Position numbers and translations under genes: made by a program. Positions 34,979 through 45,076 of a stretch of DNA of 64,000 nucleotides are shown here, in pieces. The notes below the pieces were generated by a model, which saw only the letters and a program-made list of their open reading frames with translations, searched no databases and was not told where the DNA came from. This DNA is from Lonicera japonica (Eukaryota > Streptophyta > Magnoliopsida > Dipsacales > Caprifoliaceae), in contig CM038471.1 in assembly GCA_021464415.1 (NCBI GenBank), forward strand, positions 31,655,234-31,719,233, in the 5' to 3' direction. Each line of letters begins with the position of its first letter. Positions within the stretch are counted from its first letter, which is position 1.

Positions 34979-36268
34979 TTCTAAAATTCAAAGGCTCATG
35001 ATAGATTTTGAAACTATAATGATGAAAGATGATGAGTCATTTGACACTTTTCATAGTAAGCTCAAAGACATAAGGAATTCTCTCTACAACCTTGGTGAAA
35101 TAATTTTTGAACCACGTGTTGTAAAGAAAATCCTACGGTCTTTGCGTGATAGGTTCCTCCCAAAAATTACTGCCATTAAAGAAAGCAAGGATTTGGATTC
35201 CTTAATGGAAAATGAATTAATTGGCACTCTTCAAACCTTTGAATCTAACCGGCTATCAAAATATAAGATTCAAAAGGACAAGGCATATCAAACCATTGCG
35301 TTTAGAGCTAAAGATGGAAACGTAGTTGAATCTAATGAATGCTCTATATTTAATTTTCAAGAGATTACTAATTTTGCACGTAATTTCAATAAGTTCATGA
35401 AGCAAAATCAGAAATGGGGCAATGGTGGTCAAAATTTTGGGAATTTGGGGAAAGGGAATTCTGAGAATAAACCCCAATCGATTGAGAATTGCTTTCAGTG
35501 TCAAGGTAGAGGTCATAAAGCTTTTGAATGCCCTACTAGGATTAGGAGATTAGAGAAAGAGCTTGACAAGAAGGGAATGCATGCCACGCTTAGTGATGAT
35601 GAGGAAAATCCGGACACTCAAAAGGAATCTCATGGTTATTTAGCTTTTGCCTCAAAAGTTTTCTTAGAAGAGGTGAATCAATAGATTTTCAAGAATTCAC
35701 TTTCTGATGACGAGGAAGACTTTCCGGATCTCCAATCAGCCTATGAAGCTCTTCTTCTAGAATCTCAAAAACTTTTTTGTGGAAAATTCAAAACTTAAGT
35801 CCAAAAATAATTTTTTTTAAAACGAGATTATTGATTTGCAAAAGGACAAAGTAGTTCTTCAAAGTCAAAAACTTTCATTGATAGAACTCCTCAAACTTCA
35901 AAGAAAGTCAAGAACGTCCAAACGGAAAAACAAGTTTTTACTTAAAAACCAATTTTTCAAAAAGTTTCCCATTCGGAAGTTCTTGAAGATCAAGTAATAC
36001 CTTTTGATGTGTACAAGCACACACGTACTCCCACAACCTTTTTAGTGTGAGTATTGCGAAAAGAGAGATCTCTTAAGAGAATTTTGGAGCCAAGCTTTGA
36101 ATCCAATGCCGAAGAGTGTTCCAATTCCTAAATCGAAATCTAAATCGAGGGGAAAAAAGAAGAAAGACAAGAAGGGTAGGGTTTCGGACAGTGAAGAACA
36201 CAAGAATGATAGGACTCCACGAATTAAGAAAGTTTGGGTCCCAAAAGGGATTGTTGCACCTACTTAGG
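34979..36268 (+). pseudogene. Gag C-terminal part of the gag-only SIRE derivative
   Basis: The open frame 34998-35684 continues the gag interrupted at 24923: LMIDFETIMMKDDESFDTFHSKLKDIR, then ITAIKESKDLDSLMENELIGTL, and a CCHC knuckle CFQCQGRGHKAFEC near 35490. After a TAG the protein reads on, with further stops, to a VWVPKGIVAPT motif near 36235-36265. In complete relatives protease would follow that motif, but here coding ends. Confidence 0.8.
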
Positions 36269-37909
36269 TAATAGGGAGTCCGCCTAGCATGGAATTGGTT
36301 GGATGGATGGCTATGCTAGGTGAGTTGTTTGCTTTGTTTGATTTTAGCTCCTCGTATAGGTATCGAAGCAAAGTGGATTATGGTTTTGAATTTTCAATTG
36401 CGATATTGCCTGAATTCCTTGGAAAATTCATTACTTGCATGCATGTGATTATAATTACTTTTTATTTCGGATATCTCTAGATTTTTATAATTAAATGCTT
36501 AATTTGAAGATATTTGTACTTAATGCTTTGACAATTCGATAACCGGTAGTATGTTATTTCAATCACATAAGAGTTTTTATGTATATCCCATACATTACAC
36601 TGCACGATCTACATTGATGCATGTTGAATAATTACATGTGTTTAGACTCTTGCTTTTAATTTGAAACTTCAGAAGTTCCCATATACTATTTATTTATGGA
36701 GAGAGAGTCTACGAAAACCCTTGTGATTAATGTAGTGAGATTTTGGTGATGTAGTTATGAGCGAATAATTAAAAGACAAGCATGTGAGGAAAAAATGTAA
36801 AGGGAATGGAAAAGAGCTATCATAGTGGAAGGAGAACTGAAAGCTACCAAAAAGGAAATAGCTGGCCTCCACTAGGGGTGAAAGCCTCCATTGAAAAGAA
36901 AAAGAAAAGATGCTTGCACAAAAACATCACAAGTTTGAATGCAAAATTGCATATTTTTGAGAGGAAAAAAAAGGATTCCTTTTGAGGGAGAAAAGAAATT
37001 AGTTGAAAAATAATGGCTTAGAGGCTTTCTAAATTTTCTTGTATATGGAGGCGCGAGTGTTTCAAAAATCATAATTATTCGATAGCGCTTTGTATGATCC
37101 ATATTCATAGCACAATGGGATATTACTTGTACTCTGTGTTGCTTGGCGTATATATGCTGAATTGTTAATGAATTGTTATATGCATAGTACATGTATCATA
37201 TTAATAGAAATCACGTGTTTTGAAATTTAATTGATATATTCTGGATTTGATACATGTTGCATAGCAATGTATTTTGAGAATTTGTGCTAAAATAATTTTT
37301 TTTTGGATAATTTTGCTCTCGAAACTCCAAACCAAATCCATGAAAATTTGGAAATTGGTGATGAAGGGTTTCTTGAGGTTTAGCTAGAATATTTTGAAAT
37401 TAGTGGATATATTTGCTAGCTAGAATTTCTTTGCTTGAACAGGATATGCAATTGGTGTTAATTGAGATTACTTGCTTTGCATAATTATTGTTTTCTATAC
37501 TTTGCTGCTTTTCATGCTCATTACTTTGTTTATTCCTATGACAAAAAGGAGGAGAGATAAAGGGGGAGAATGCTCATGTGAGGGGGAGTAGTAAAGTAAG
37601 AATGTTTTGAGGGGGAGAGAGAGATATGATTTTTTTTGCTTATTTGATTATCTCGTTACGCCCATGCTTCACTAAGTGTTTGTTGAGCTTTGGTGTTTCA
37701 GGATTAATAGGTCGATCTTCCAGCTCGCTCTTTTGCCTTGTGAAGTGTTGCAGCCGACATCAAGACTTAAAGTTAGGCATGCCTTTGAGTCTTGTTGTTG
37801 TATGAACTAATTCAACATAGAGTCTGTAATGAGATGTTATAGACATCACGTCGAAAGCGTTTGTATTAACTGTATGTGTTTTGTTATCGGAATAGCCAAA
37901 AGGGGAGAT
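36269..37909 (+). other. Non-coding 3' region of the gag-only SIRE derivative
   Basis: AT-rich, no domain. It contains several AGGGGGAG tracts at 37555-37625 and ends with the polypurine tract AAAAGGGGAGATT before the 3' LTR. The short minus-strand frames here are unsupported. Confidence 0.6.
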
Positions 37910-39325
37910 TGTTAGGTTTATATTTTTAATTGGCTTGATTCGGATGCCAAGAACACTTTTTCCATTGTAATTATTTGAGTCGAATTGATGATTTGAAGAC
38001 ACAACAATTAACGGAAGTTCGCTGAACTTACCGGATGCACCGCACACAATTTAGGACCTAAGGTAAGTTGAGTGTATAGTTTGATTCAAAATATAAGTGG
38101 TGGTCAAGCTTAAAATTCGAGTTTAAAGCTTTTGAGTCAAATCTATTTTTACATATTTTTACAGAGTTTTGTTGTAACTCGAAAAAGCTCGGTTGACACA
38201 AATTATTAAGAATTTTTTTTTTTCATATTTAACATGTTTTATAAAGTTGTTTCTAAAATTTGAGACGAATTAGTGTTCAAACGAATTTAATAAGACAAAA
38301 TAAAGTAAAAAAAAATTAAAAAAAAAAAGATTTTTAAACAAAGAATTTTATTAAATAAAAGAAATAAAAAGTTGAAAAGTCAAAGATTCCTTTCAAAATT
38401 TTAAAACCCACGTGCCTTGCTCAAATTATTCATGCGCACCTTTTATTTCAAGTGGGCCAAGCCCATTTAAAACAAAGGCTGTTTTAAAAAAAAAAAAAAA
38501 AAAAAAACAAAGGCCACGTGTAGATGAATTAAAGAGCAGCGCAGCTTTCTCGATTAGTTGGACCGGTACAAAGTTTGCTCATGGACCGGTCCGGTAATAA
38601 GGATTTTCCGAGAATTACTTTTCCACATCTTCGGGCCTGTCCGAGTTTCTAGAGGTGTACCGGTCTGGAATGTAATTTTTTGGACACGATTTTTTATCAC
38701 AAATTTTTTGTTTTATATTTAAAATTTATTTCAAAAATGACTTTGACTCTATATTTTTCATATAAATATAACCATTGGTTTGGGTCAAAAGTACATGATT
38801 CTAGAGAACTTTTTGAGAGAGAAAATATCCAAACGCTAGAATCAATTTTCGCAAGTTTTGAAACACCACTTAGGTTTTGTTTACATGCCATAGGAGATCT
38901 TATTGTTCTTTAATTATAAGAATTAGGGTTCCAAACATTCACGATCCTGCGGGAGTGTCTTCGGTTGCGATTGGAGACGGGGTGAGCGAAGTGGCTAACC
39001 AGCGATAAGGGAGATCTCGGGCGGTGGTGAAGGATTGTGATTAAGTGCGTAGAAGGAGGCGACAGGTAAGCCGAAAATAGCGGGAAGTACTGCGCCAAGC
39101 CAGCTGCAATTGTATTCTACGTTCAAGGGATTGATGGAACTGTTGCGTAAATTGTGATAAAATAATTTTTGTAAGTCATCGAGTCTGTAATTCCGTTTTG
39201 ATCATAGTGAAGCACCGTCGGTTAGTCCTGATGATTAGTCCTACGCAAGTAGGGATACCTCGTAAATTCCTGGTGTTGTGTGATTGCTTTTTGTGTGATT
39301 ACTTAATATAATTGTTAAATATACA
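37910..39325 (+). mobile_element. 3' LTR of the gag-only SIRE derivative (right edge uncertain)
   Basis: Begins TGTTAGGTTTATATTTTT. It carries ACCGGT palindromes at 38562, 38585 and 38659, and a GGGATACCTCGTAAATTCCTGG block near 39250 shared with the solo LTR at 21785-23255. A 24-base A run lies near 38486. The related LTR extends ~190 bp further, so this one is probably truncated. Confidence 0.7.
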
Positions 39326-39349
39326 CTTTGCCCAACTAGGTATGGATTA

Positions 39350-39547
39350 CTATGGAAAATGTGGACATCAAGGCAGAGTCATAGCTATGGAAACAAATTC
39401 CTTAAGTGCATAAATTGTGGACATTTTGAATGGTTATTAACAGCAATAGATAGGTCTACGAATGTAAATCTTAAGGCAATGTTGGAGATAAGTTTGGATG
39501 AGCTATGTAATGTATTTGAGAGGAAGTTAAAATACATAAATATATAG
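39350..39547 (+). pseudogene. GRF-type zinc-finger-like exon in the MULE
   Basis: Frame 39359-39547 gives MWTSRQSHSYGNKFLKC, INCGHFEWL, which fits the GRF finger pattern (TSxT, NPGRRFxxC, CxFFxW) with losses. A C-terminal tail of ~35 residues follows. Its 5' part would lie across the SIRE insertion, near 24075-24391. GRF fingers bind single-stranded DNA in other proteins. Here it is short and probably not functional. Confidence 0.45.
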
Positions 39548-39820
39548 CATATAATGTAATGGAGATATATTAATATGTATATATATATATTAATGCAAAT
39601 GCTTTTAATCATCTTAGACTAAAAAATACAAGTCATAAGCATATTTGCCCATACTTGAACCAAGAAATATAGGTCATTAATTCGGTTTTGACCATGCATA
39701 AGCACAACTACCATTCTAAAACACCATAACTATTAAGTTCATCAAACATCCCAAATAAGTTCCAAAATAATTATAACATAATAAACACCCAAAAGAACTA
39801 TATAGTAAGTCATACTCCCC
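39548..39820. other. MULE interior, no gene seen
   Basis: AT-rich stretch between the convergent GRF-like exon and the end of the transposase remnant. No feature seen. Confidence 0.4.
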
Positions 39821-42612
39821 TTATTGTGGAGGTGTGAATTGTGTGCTTGGTCTTGGCGGTATGAAAGTCTTTCTTTTCTTTCCATCCCTGCCTCTTATGG
39901 TACTCATTCCTCTCTTTGAGTTTATTGTCTTTAGCATAGGTACAAAATGAATGATTAGTTGTGGCATTGACTGTGAGCTTTTTGTTGCAATATAAGACCT
40001 GTTAGAGTAATATACTAAAAGCCATGATTTTATTATTATTGGTTTTGATATGTTATATAGACTCGGTTTTGCTATTTTAATGAGAATCTTTATGGGCATT
40101 GGTTACATGATATTATTTATTTAAATATTGTGCATGTGTGTGTCTTTTATTCTATATAGTAGATGATTTGGTGTGTAGAGTATAGCTTACACACAGAGGA
40201 TCATATCATCGGTTCTTGTGAAATATAAGTTTATTGGTTCACGATCTTAGATGGATTTGGACAACCATCGGTAGGATTGTAGCACAAGTTTTAGTAGTTT
40301 ATCTTGACTACAGGAAATGGTGCAGTTTTAACTCGTTGTGCTACTACACTTTATGTGTATTGAACAGGACCAGTTTGGGTTAATTGTTTTTATACTGACT
40401 ATATAAAACAATTTAAAATCCCATGGTTATTATGATTACTTATGCTCTTAATCTTAAAATAATTAATAGACATCTATATGTAGTGTTTGTTGTTTTGACT
40501 CATTAAAAGTGAGATTCATTTATGGATCAATAATCTTCGTGAATTGGATGGCGACACTATATGTATGATGAATATTAATTATTGACGGAATCCGCGTCCC
40601 GGTATAGGGATTGATGATAACCCGTTGAGAAGCTTATAAGTTTTGATCATGTCAAACCCTGTAGGTGGATTATGTTAATCCGACATGTCAAATAAGTTAA
40701 GTGGTAGGCTCAAGGATTAAGAAGTCATTTAAATATAATTGTCATTAATTTAATTTAAATGACGGTTATCTGTAATCTTAACATGGGGAGAATAATAAGT
40801 ATTTAATAATAAGGAGCTCGAAATATAATTTTGAGATAAGGACGGGAGTGCAATTATAATTCTTTAGTAGTGTGAATTATAATTTATGGAAGGAATCAAT
40901 TCTTAATCGAATTAGGATTCCAGTTTTCCATAGTAAGCCCAAACACTTATTTCTCCTTAAGGTCCCTATCGTAGCCTTTTATATATGACAGCCTTGCCTC
41001 TTCTCTCGACACAATAATTCTCACGAATTTAGGGTTTGTGCCGTAGAGAGTAGAGGAGGAAATCTTGGTGATACCGCAGCCCACACTCGGTACAGGATTG
41101 CACGGCGAAAGGAATACGATAGAAGATCTTGAGGTTCTATCGAGCCCGTGTTCTCGATTTGTCTCCACCAATCCCTGTTCGTGCTGAGACGAGATCAAAC
41201 CAGAGAGATCTCGAAGGTAAAATCCGATTCCACACTAGGGTTTTACATAAAAATTTTGTTCAGTCTATACGCAATATTAAACGATCATGGAACTTAGTTT
41301 CCATCAAGACCTTCAGCAACTGTAGGTGTGACTGCAAATAAAAATAATAAACAAACATGTGTCCATTATATATAAGCAATATCAAGCTAAAACACATTGC
41401 AAAAACATTGTTACCTCTCTTGCCATTATGGTCAGTAGCAGGTGCACCCTTACAGGTCTTCTTATTATGTCCAGGCATTCCACATTTATTGCACTTGTTC
41501 TGGGATCTCTTTTCATAAGCAACTTCATTTTTGTTCTTTATCCTATTATGCCTTGGCCTTCCTGGAGGTGTATAGAGTAGAGGAGGAATCACTCTATGTT
41601 GTGGCTGTGAATTGAAACGAAGTAAACAAGTTATAAAAAATTTAAACAAATTGTAAGTGTGTGTTAATGTAATACTAACCTCAGACTAGTAGTCAGAATC
41701 CTTTATAGAAACTACAAATCTTTAATTTATATGCAGCTCTATAAGCTTCATTGTAAACATAGGACTGCAATACCTATAAGTAGAAAAAGTTCATACATAA
41801 ATAACTTACTTTGCCCAATCCTCCTTTCTTGGATTTATCACAGTTGTGGCATGGATACATGGTATCCCACTGACTTGCCACTCACAACAAAAACAGGTCC
41901 GACTATTAAGGTCCACAATCCCACCATTGACCAATATTATGATCTCCCTTCTCAAACTCACTTTCCCTAATGCTCTGAGTCTCTTCTACCTCATTTATTA
42001 GAAATTTCTTCATAACCTCACATGTTTGAAGCTTATACCTTTCAATTATCTTTGTTCCATACTCAACAAAATTCTCAAATGCCTAATAAATGAAGCAAAA
42101 TTCATCACCATCAATGGCATTTAAGTAAATACTTTTTTCCCCTATATACCTTTGCCCAATTTTGGCCCACCTACCCCCATAATTGACCACAAAGTCCCTT
42201 AAATCACGCAAAGCCATACTATTCTATAGCAAATACCAAAAACACAATAAAGAAAAATTGACAACTCAATGGAATATATTGGATACATCAATATAGCCTA
42301 AAAAAACATAAAAGGCATCACAACATACAACAACAATAAAGAAACCCTTAATTTAGACATGGAAAGACCCAAAAATATCCAAATCAAACCCATTAAACAA
42401 ACATTATTTCATAAAACAACAAATAAGTTCGAAGTATAAAAAACCCTAACTTATTACAACACTACTAAACCCTAAATCATAGAGAATATAAGAAACCCTC
42501 TTTAAAAAAATCGTAGTAGATTAAGGCATACCTGTTGCAAATCACCACGATATGAAGACTTTTCTTCCACTATCACTATCGTCTTCTCCTCTTTTGTATT
42601 TCTCTCCTTCAT
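39821..42612 (-). pseudogene. MULE transposase remnant (SWIM domain, zinc knuckle), split by a solo LTR
   Basis: Minus strand. A possible first exon starts at ATG 42612 (MKERNTKEEKTIVIVEEK). A SWIM finger reads VDLNSRTCFC-EWQVSGIPCIHA near 41839-41916, with CxC and CxH ligands. LQSYVYNEAYRAAY is near 41735-41775, PPGRPRHNRIKN near 41540-41575 and the CCHC knuckle CNKCGMPGHNKKTC at about 41445-41490. A basic, proline-rich tail ends at TAA 39821. This order (SWIM, GRP-R, knuckle) is the C-terminal half of a MuDR-type transposase. The catalytic core is missing, stops are present, and the solo LTR at 40000-41306 lies inside it, so it is dead. Confidence 0.8.
40000..41306 (+). mobile_element. Solo LTR (1307 bp), TSD AGACC
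   Basis: TGTTAGAG ... TTCCATCA, flanked by AGACC at 39995-39999 and 41307-41311, a perfect TSD. No PBS or coding. It contains a TATA-like TTTATATATGAC near 40978. Orientation is inferred from that box. Confidence 0.85.
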
Positions 42613-42679
42613 TTTTTCTTTTCCTCTGCAGCAATGAAATGGGTGGGAGGGTTACATCGTGTTTTGGTTAAGTGTGGTG

Positions 42680-42848
42680 CAGTGGTGGTGTGTTCAATAG
42701 GGGCATTTTAGGTAGTTTAGATATTTTTTAACGGTTTGACCCGTTCATTGTGAGGTTTCGTCCAAAATGGGGGCCAAAGCCAAATAAAAAAAAGTGGGTA
42801 CCAAACTTAATTATGAAAATCAAATGGGGGCCAAAACCCAAATAACCC
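42680..42848 (-). repeat. MULE right terminal inverted repeat
   Basis: GGGGCATTTTAGGTAGTTTAG, GTTTGACCCGTT, GTGGGTACCAAACTTAATTAT, ending CCCAAATAACCC. It mirrors 13321-13500. Confidence 0.75.
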
Positions 42849-42853
42849 TTCAT

Positions 42854-43060
42854 TCAATTAAAAAGGTAAGCAACATCTAATTGGAGAGTTTCCTCGATCC
42901 ATAAAGGAGGGGCTTCTCTCCAAATTACAAATCTTTTAGTAGATACAACAAATTTTCTTAGTTCATGAGCAACAAAGTTACCTTTACGTTTTACAAACAA
43001 GACAAAAAAAATATCTACACACTTTAGTGCAGCCAAAAAAAAAAAAGAAGCCAAAATCCA
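42854..43060 (-). pseudogene. LINE RNase H C-terminus
   Basis: Minus frame 42854-43054 reads FVKRKGNFVAHELRKF, then a WIEETLQLDVAYLFN end. This matches the last part of the RNase H domain of plant L1-type LINEs (the KRKGN-VAHELAKF motif). Upstream is an A-rich break near 43033. The MULE terminus begins a few bases past its stop, so the MULE landed in the LINE's 3' end. Confidence 0.75.
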
Positions 43061-43149
43061 GAATGACCAACACTTCCCTAAAACAGATTACACTTACACA
43101 TAAGAACCCTATTAAAAATTTTGTAACTCCCTTGTAGTCACTTTATATC

Positions 43150-44360
43150 TTCCCAAGGGCAGTTCCAGGATCTCTATAAAGGATCGGCTATTTAAAAGGG
43201 ATACATCAATATATATATATATATTAAAATTTATTATGAAAATTTTAAAATTAATAACATTCAACATTTTTTTATACAAGCGTTACATGTAAACATATGA
43301 TGGTTGCCCACGGAGGGAGGGGGAAGGAAACGGGATTCCCGTGGGTCAAACATAGGCGTGAGATGGGGAAATCCACCCCTTGTTCCACTATGCTAGCATC
43401 CCATGTGTTTCAACATTTAAAACTTAACAATAATTTAATCATAATCAATATTTAAAGTTAGTCATAAATTTAACTTCAATTAGTATTTAAAATTGATCAT
43501 AAATACCTAAAAAGAAAAGGAGATTGAGGGTTAAGAAAAGCGTATGAGAAAGGATTAGATGGGGATTCGAACTCAAAAACTCTCCTTTAATATAAAAAAT
43601 ATTTCCCACTTAAAATGCAAGAAAATTATATATGGTTGGCTTTTCCATGAGTAATGAAATGATATTTTGTACTGGGAGTAGGTTAAACTTATACCAATAT
43701 TTTGAATAACAAAAAAAATTTGGGGCAAGCTAAAGGCCCTAGTGGCCTCCCACCCCACCCCACCCCACTAGTCCCAAGGGAGTTCCGGGATTTTTGTAAA
43801 GGATGGGCTATTTAAAAGGGATACAACAATATTTATATATATATCAAACTTTATTATGAAAAATTTTAAATTAATAACATCCAACATTTTTTTTATATAA
43901 GCGTTACATGTATATACATGGTGGTCGCCCACGGGGGGGAGGGAAACGGGATTCCCGTGGGTAAAACATGGGTGTGAGATGGGGAAATCCACCCCTTTTT
44001 CCCCTATGCTAGCACCCCATGTGTTTCACCATTAAAACTTAACAATAATTTAATCATAATCAATATTTAGTCACAAATTTAACTTCAATTATTATTTAAA
44101 ATTAATAAGGTGCATGAGAAAAGATTAGATGGGGATTCGAACTCAAAAACTCTCCTTTAATATAAAAAATATTTCCCACTTAAACTGCAAGAAAATTATG
44201 TAAGATTAGCTTTTCCATGAGTAATGAAATGATATTTTGTACTGGGACTAGGTTAAATCTATACCAGTATTCTGAAAAACAAAACAAAACTTGGGGCGGG
44301 CTAAAGGCCCCGGTGAGCGCCCCCGCCCCCCCCCCCCCCCCCCCCCCCCCCCCACCCCGT
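43150..44360. repeat. Direct tandem duplication of a ~600-bp unit ending in C-rich tracts
   Basis: Unit 1 (about 43152-43770) and unit 2 (about 43775-44358) share AAGGGAGTTCC-GGAT, GGCTATTTAAAAGGGATAC, an AACGGGATTCCCGTGGGT palindrome-like block, GATGGGGATTCGAACTC and TTTTCCATGAGTAATG. Unit 1 ends in CACCCCACCCCACCCCAC and unit 2 in a 28-base C run. The GAGTTCGAATCCCC box (minus strand) resembles a pol III B box. No coding. Confidence 0.8.
44326..44353. repeat. Homopolymer of 28 C
   Basis: Uninterrupted C run, G-quadruplex-prone on the minus strand. Assembly length may be unreliable. Confidence 0.9.
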
Positions 44361-45076
44361 CGCCCAAAAAAATATCCAACATATTATTAATAATCAAATC
44401 CCAATTTTGTTAGTTTAATTGATCTCTGTACTCTGATCCAACAACCAACTCAAATTTTAAGAAATAATTTTTAACTTTTTAACTATGAAAAAATAAATAA
44501 GCAATATATCTTTCAACAACAAACAATGAAAGGAAAGGAAAAAAAATCATAAAAAAAAGCTTAACATCAGCATGGACACCATGTTTTTCTAGTGACATAG
44601 TTATTATTAAGCAAATTAGAAACGAAATGACTGCTCCAAGATACAAACGATAATTCAGCTCAATTAACTTGATATATAGTCGATCAATATATGTAGTAAA
44701 TATAAAATATATCTTTATATTATATTAAATCGGATCAGATATGCCAAAATTCATAGTTACTTCATTAAATTATCGAACTAGAGGATTCGGATGATAATTG
44801 GATTAAAATTTTAAATCTATATTTGATAATATACATCGAATTCAGATTAAAATTTACCCACACTTGTGGAATCGGCAGGGGAATCTACCTATTATTATTT
44901 TTTAGAGTTACATACAATTTCATTTATTATTATTTTTGTTTGAAAAATTAAGGGCATCCTTAGCTCTGTTACTGAGAAATAAAATAGAAGGGTGAAAGGC
45001 ACAAACCATTGAATCAACGATGTCAATTTACTGTAATCTTTTTGGGAACAAAAATTCTTCATCATTGGTATCTTCC
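44361..45076. other. 3' flank of the TNL gene, no gene seen
   Basis: AT-rich and non-coding. The proximal part next to the TNL stop codon is presumably its 3' UTR. I see no clear polyadenylation signal worth placing. Confidence 0.4.

Larger units (their letters stand above)
24392..39325 (+). mobile_element. Gag-only SIRE-related copia derivative (contains element 24924-34973)
   Basis: It opens with TGTTAGGTTTATATTTTT (24392) and the same sequence restarts at 37910 as the 3' LTR, preceded by a purine-rich AAAAGGGGAGATT. Gag pieces flank the nested element. After a VWVPKGIVAPT-like end of gag near 36235-36265 there is no protease, integrase or RT, only ~1.6 kb of non-coding 3' sequence with several AGGGGGAG tracts. 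It is therefore non-autonomous. The 5' LTR is reduced to about 106 bp, and the right end lacks about 190 bp present in the related LTR at 21785-23255. I could not confirm a TSD. Confidence 0.75.
13321..42848 (-). mobile_element. Mutator-like element (MULE) expanded by nested insertions
   Basis: The left terminus (13321) reads GGGTTATTTTGGTTTTGGCC and the right terminus (42848) is its inverted counterpart, both followed by ~150 bp of similar inverted sequence. The MULE transposase remnant lies just inside the right end on the minus strand. Removing the gypsy element, the SIRE pair and the solo LTR at 40000 leaves roughly 2.9 kb, a normal MULE size. Flanks TTTATTCG (left) and TTCATTCA (right) match at 6 of 8 positions and may be a worn TSD. 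The same termini occur on the small element at 50083-51238. Confidence 0.65.

Noticed and set aside
39317..39321. AAATA as TSD partner of 24387-24391 for the gag-only SIRE derivative
   Set aside because: Not preceded by a CA terminus, and the motif is common in AT-rich DNA; treated as chance.
42630..42680. G-rich stretch beside the MULE transposase as a promoter
   Set aside because: It adjoins the terminal inverted repeat but shows no recognisable core promoter element.
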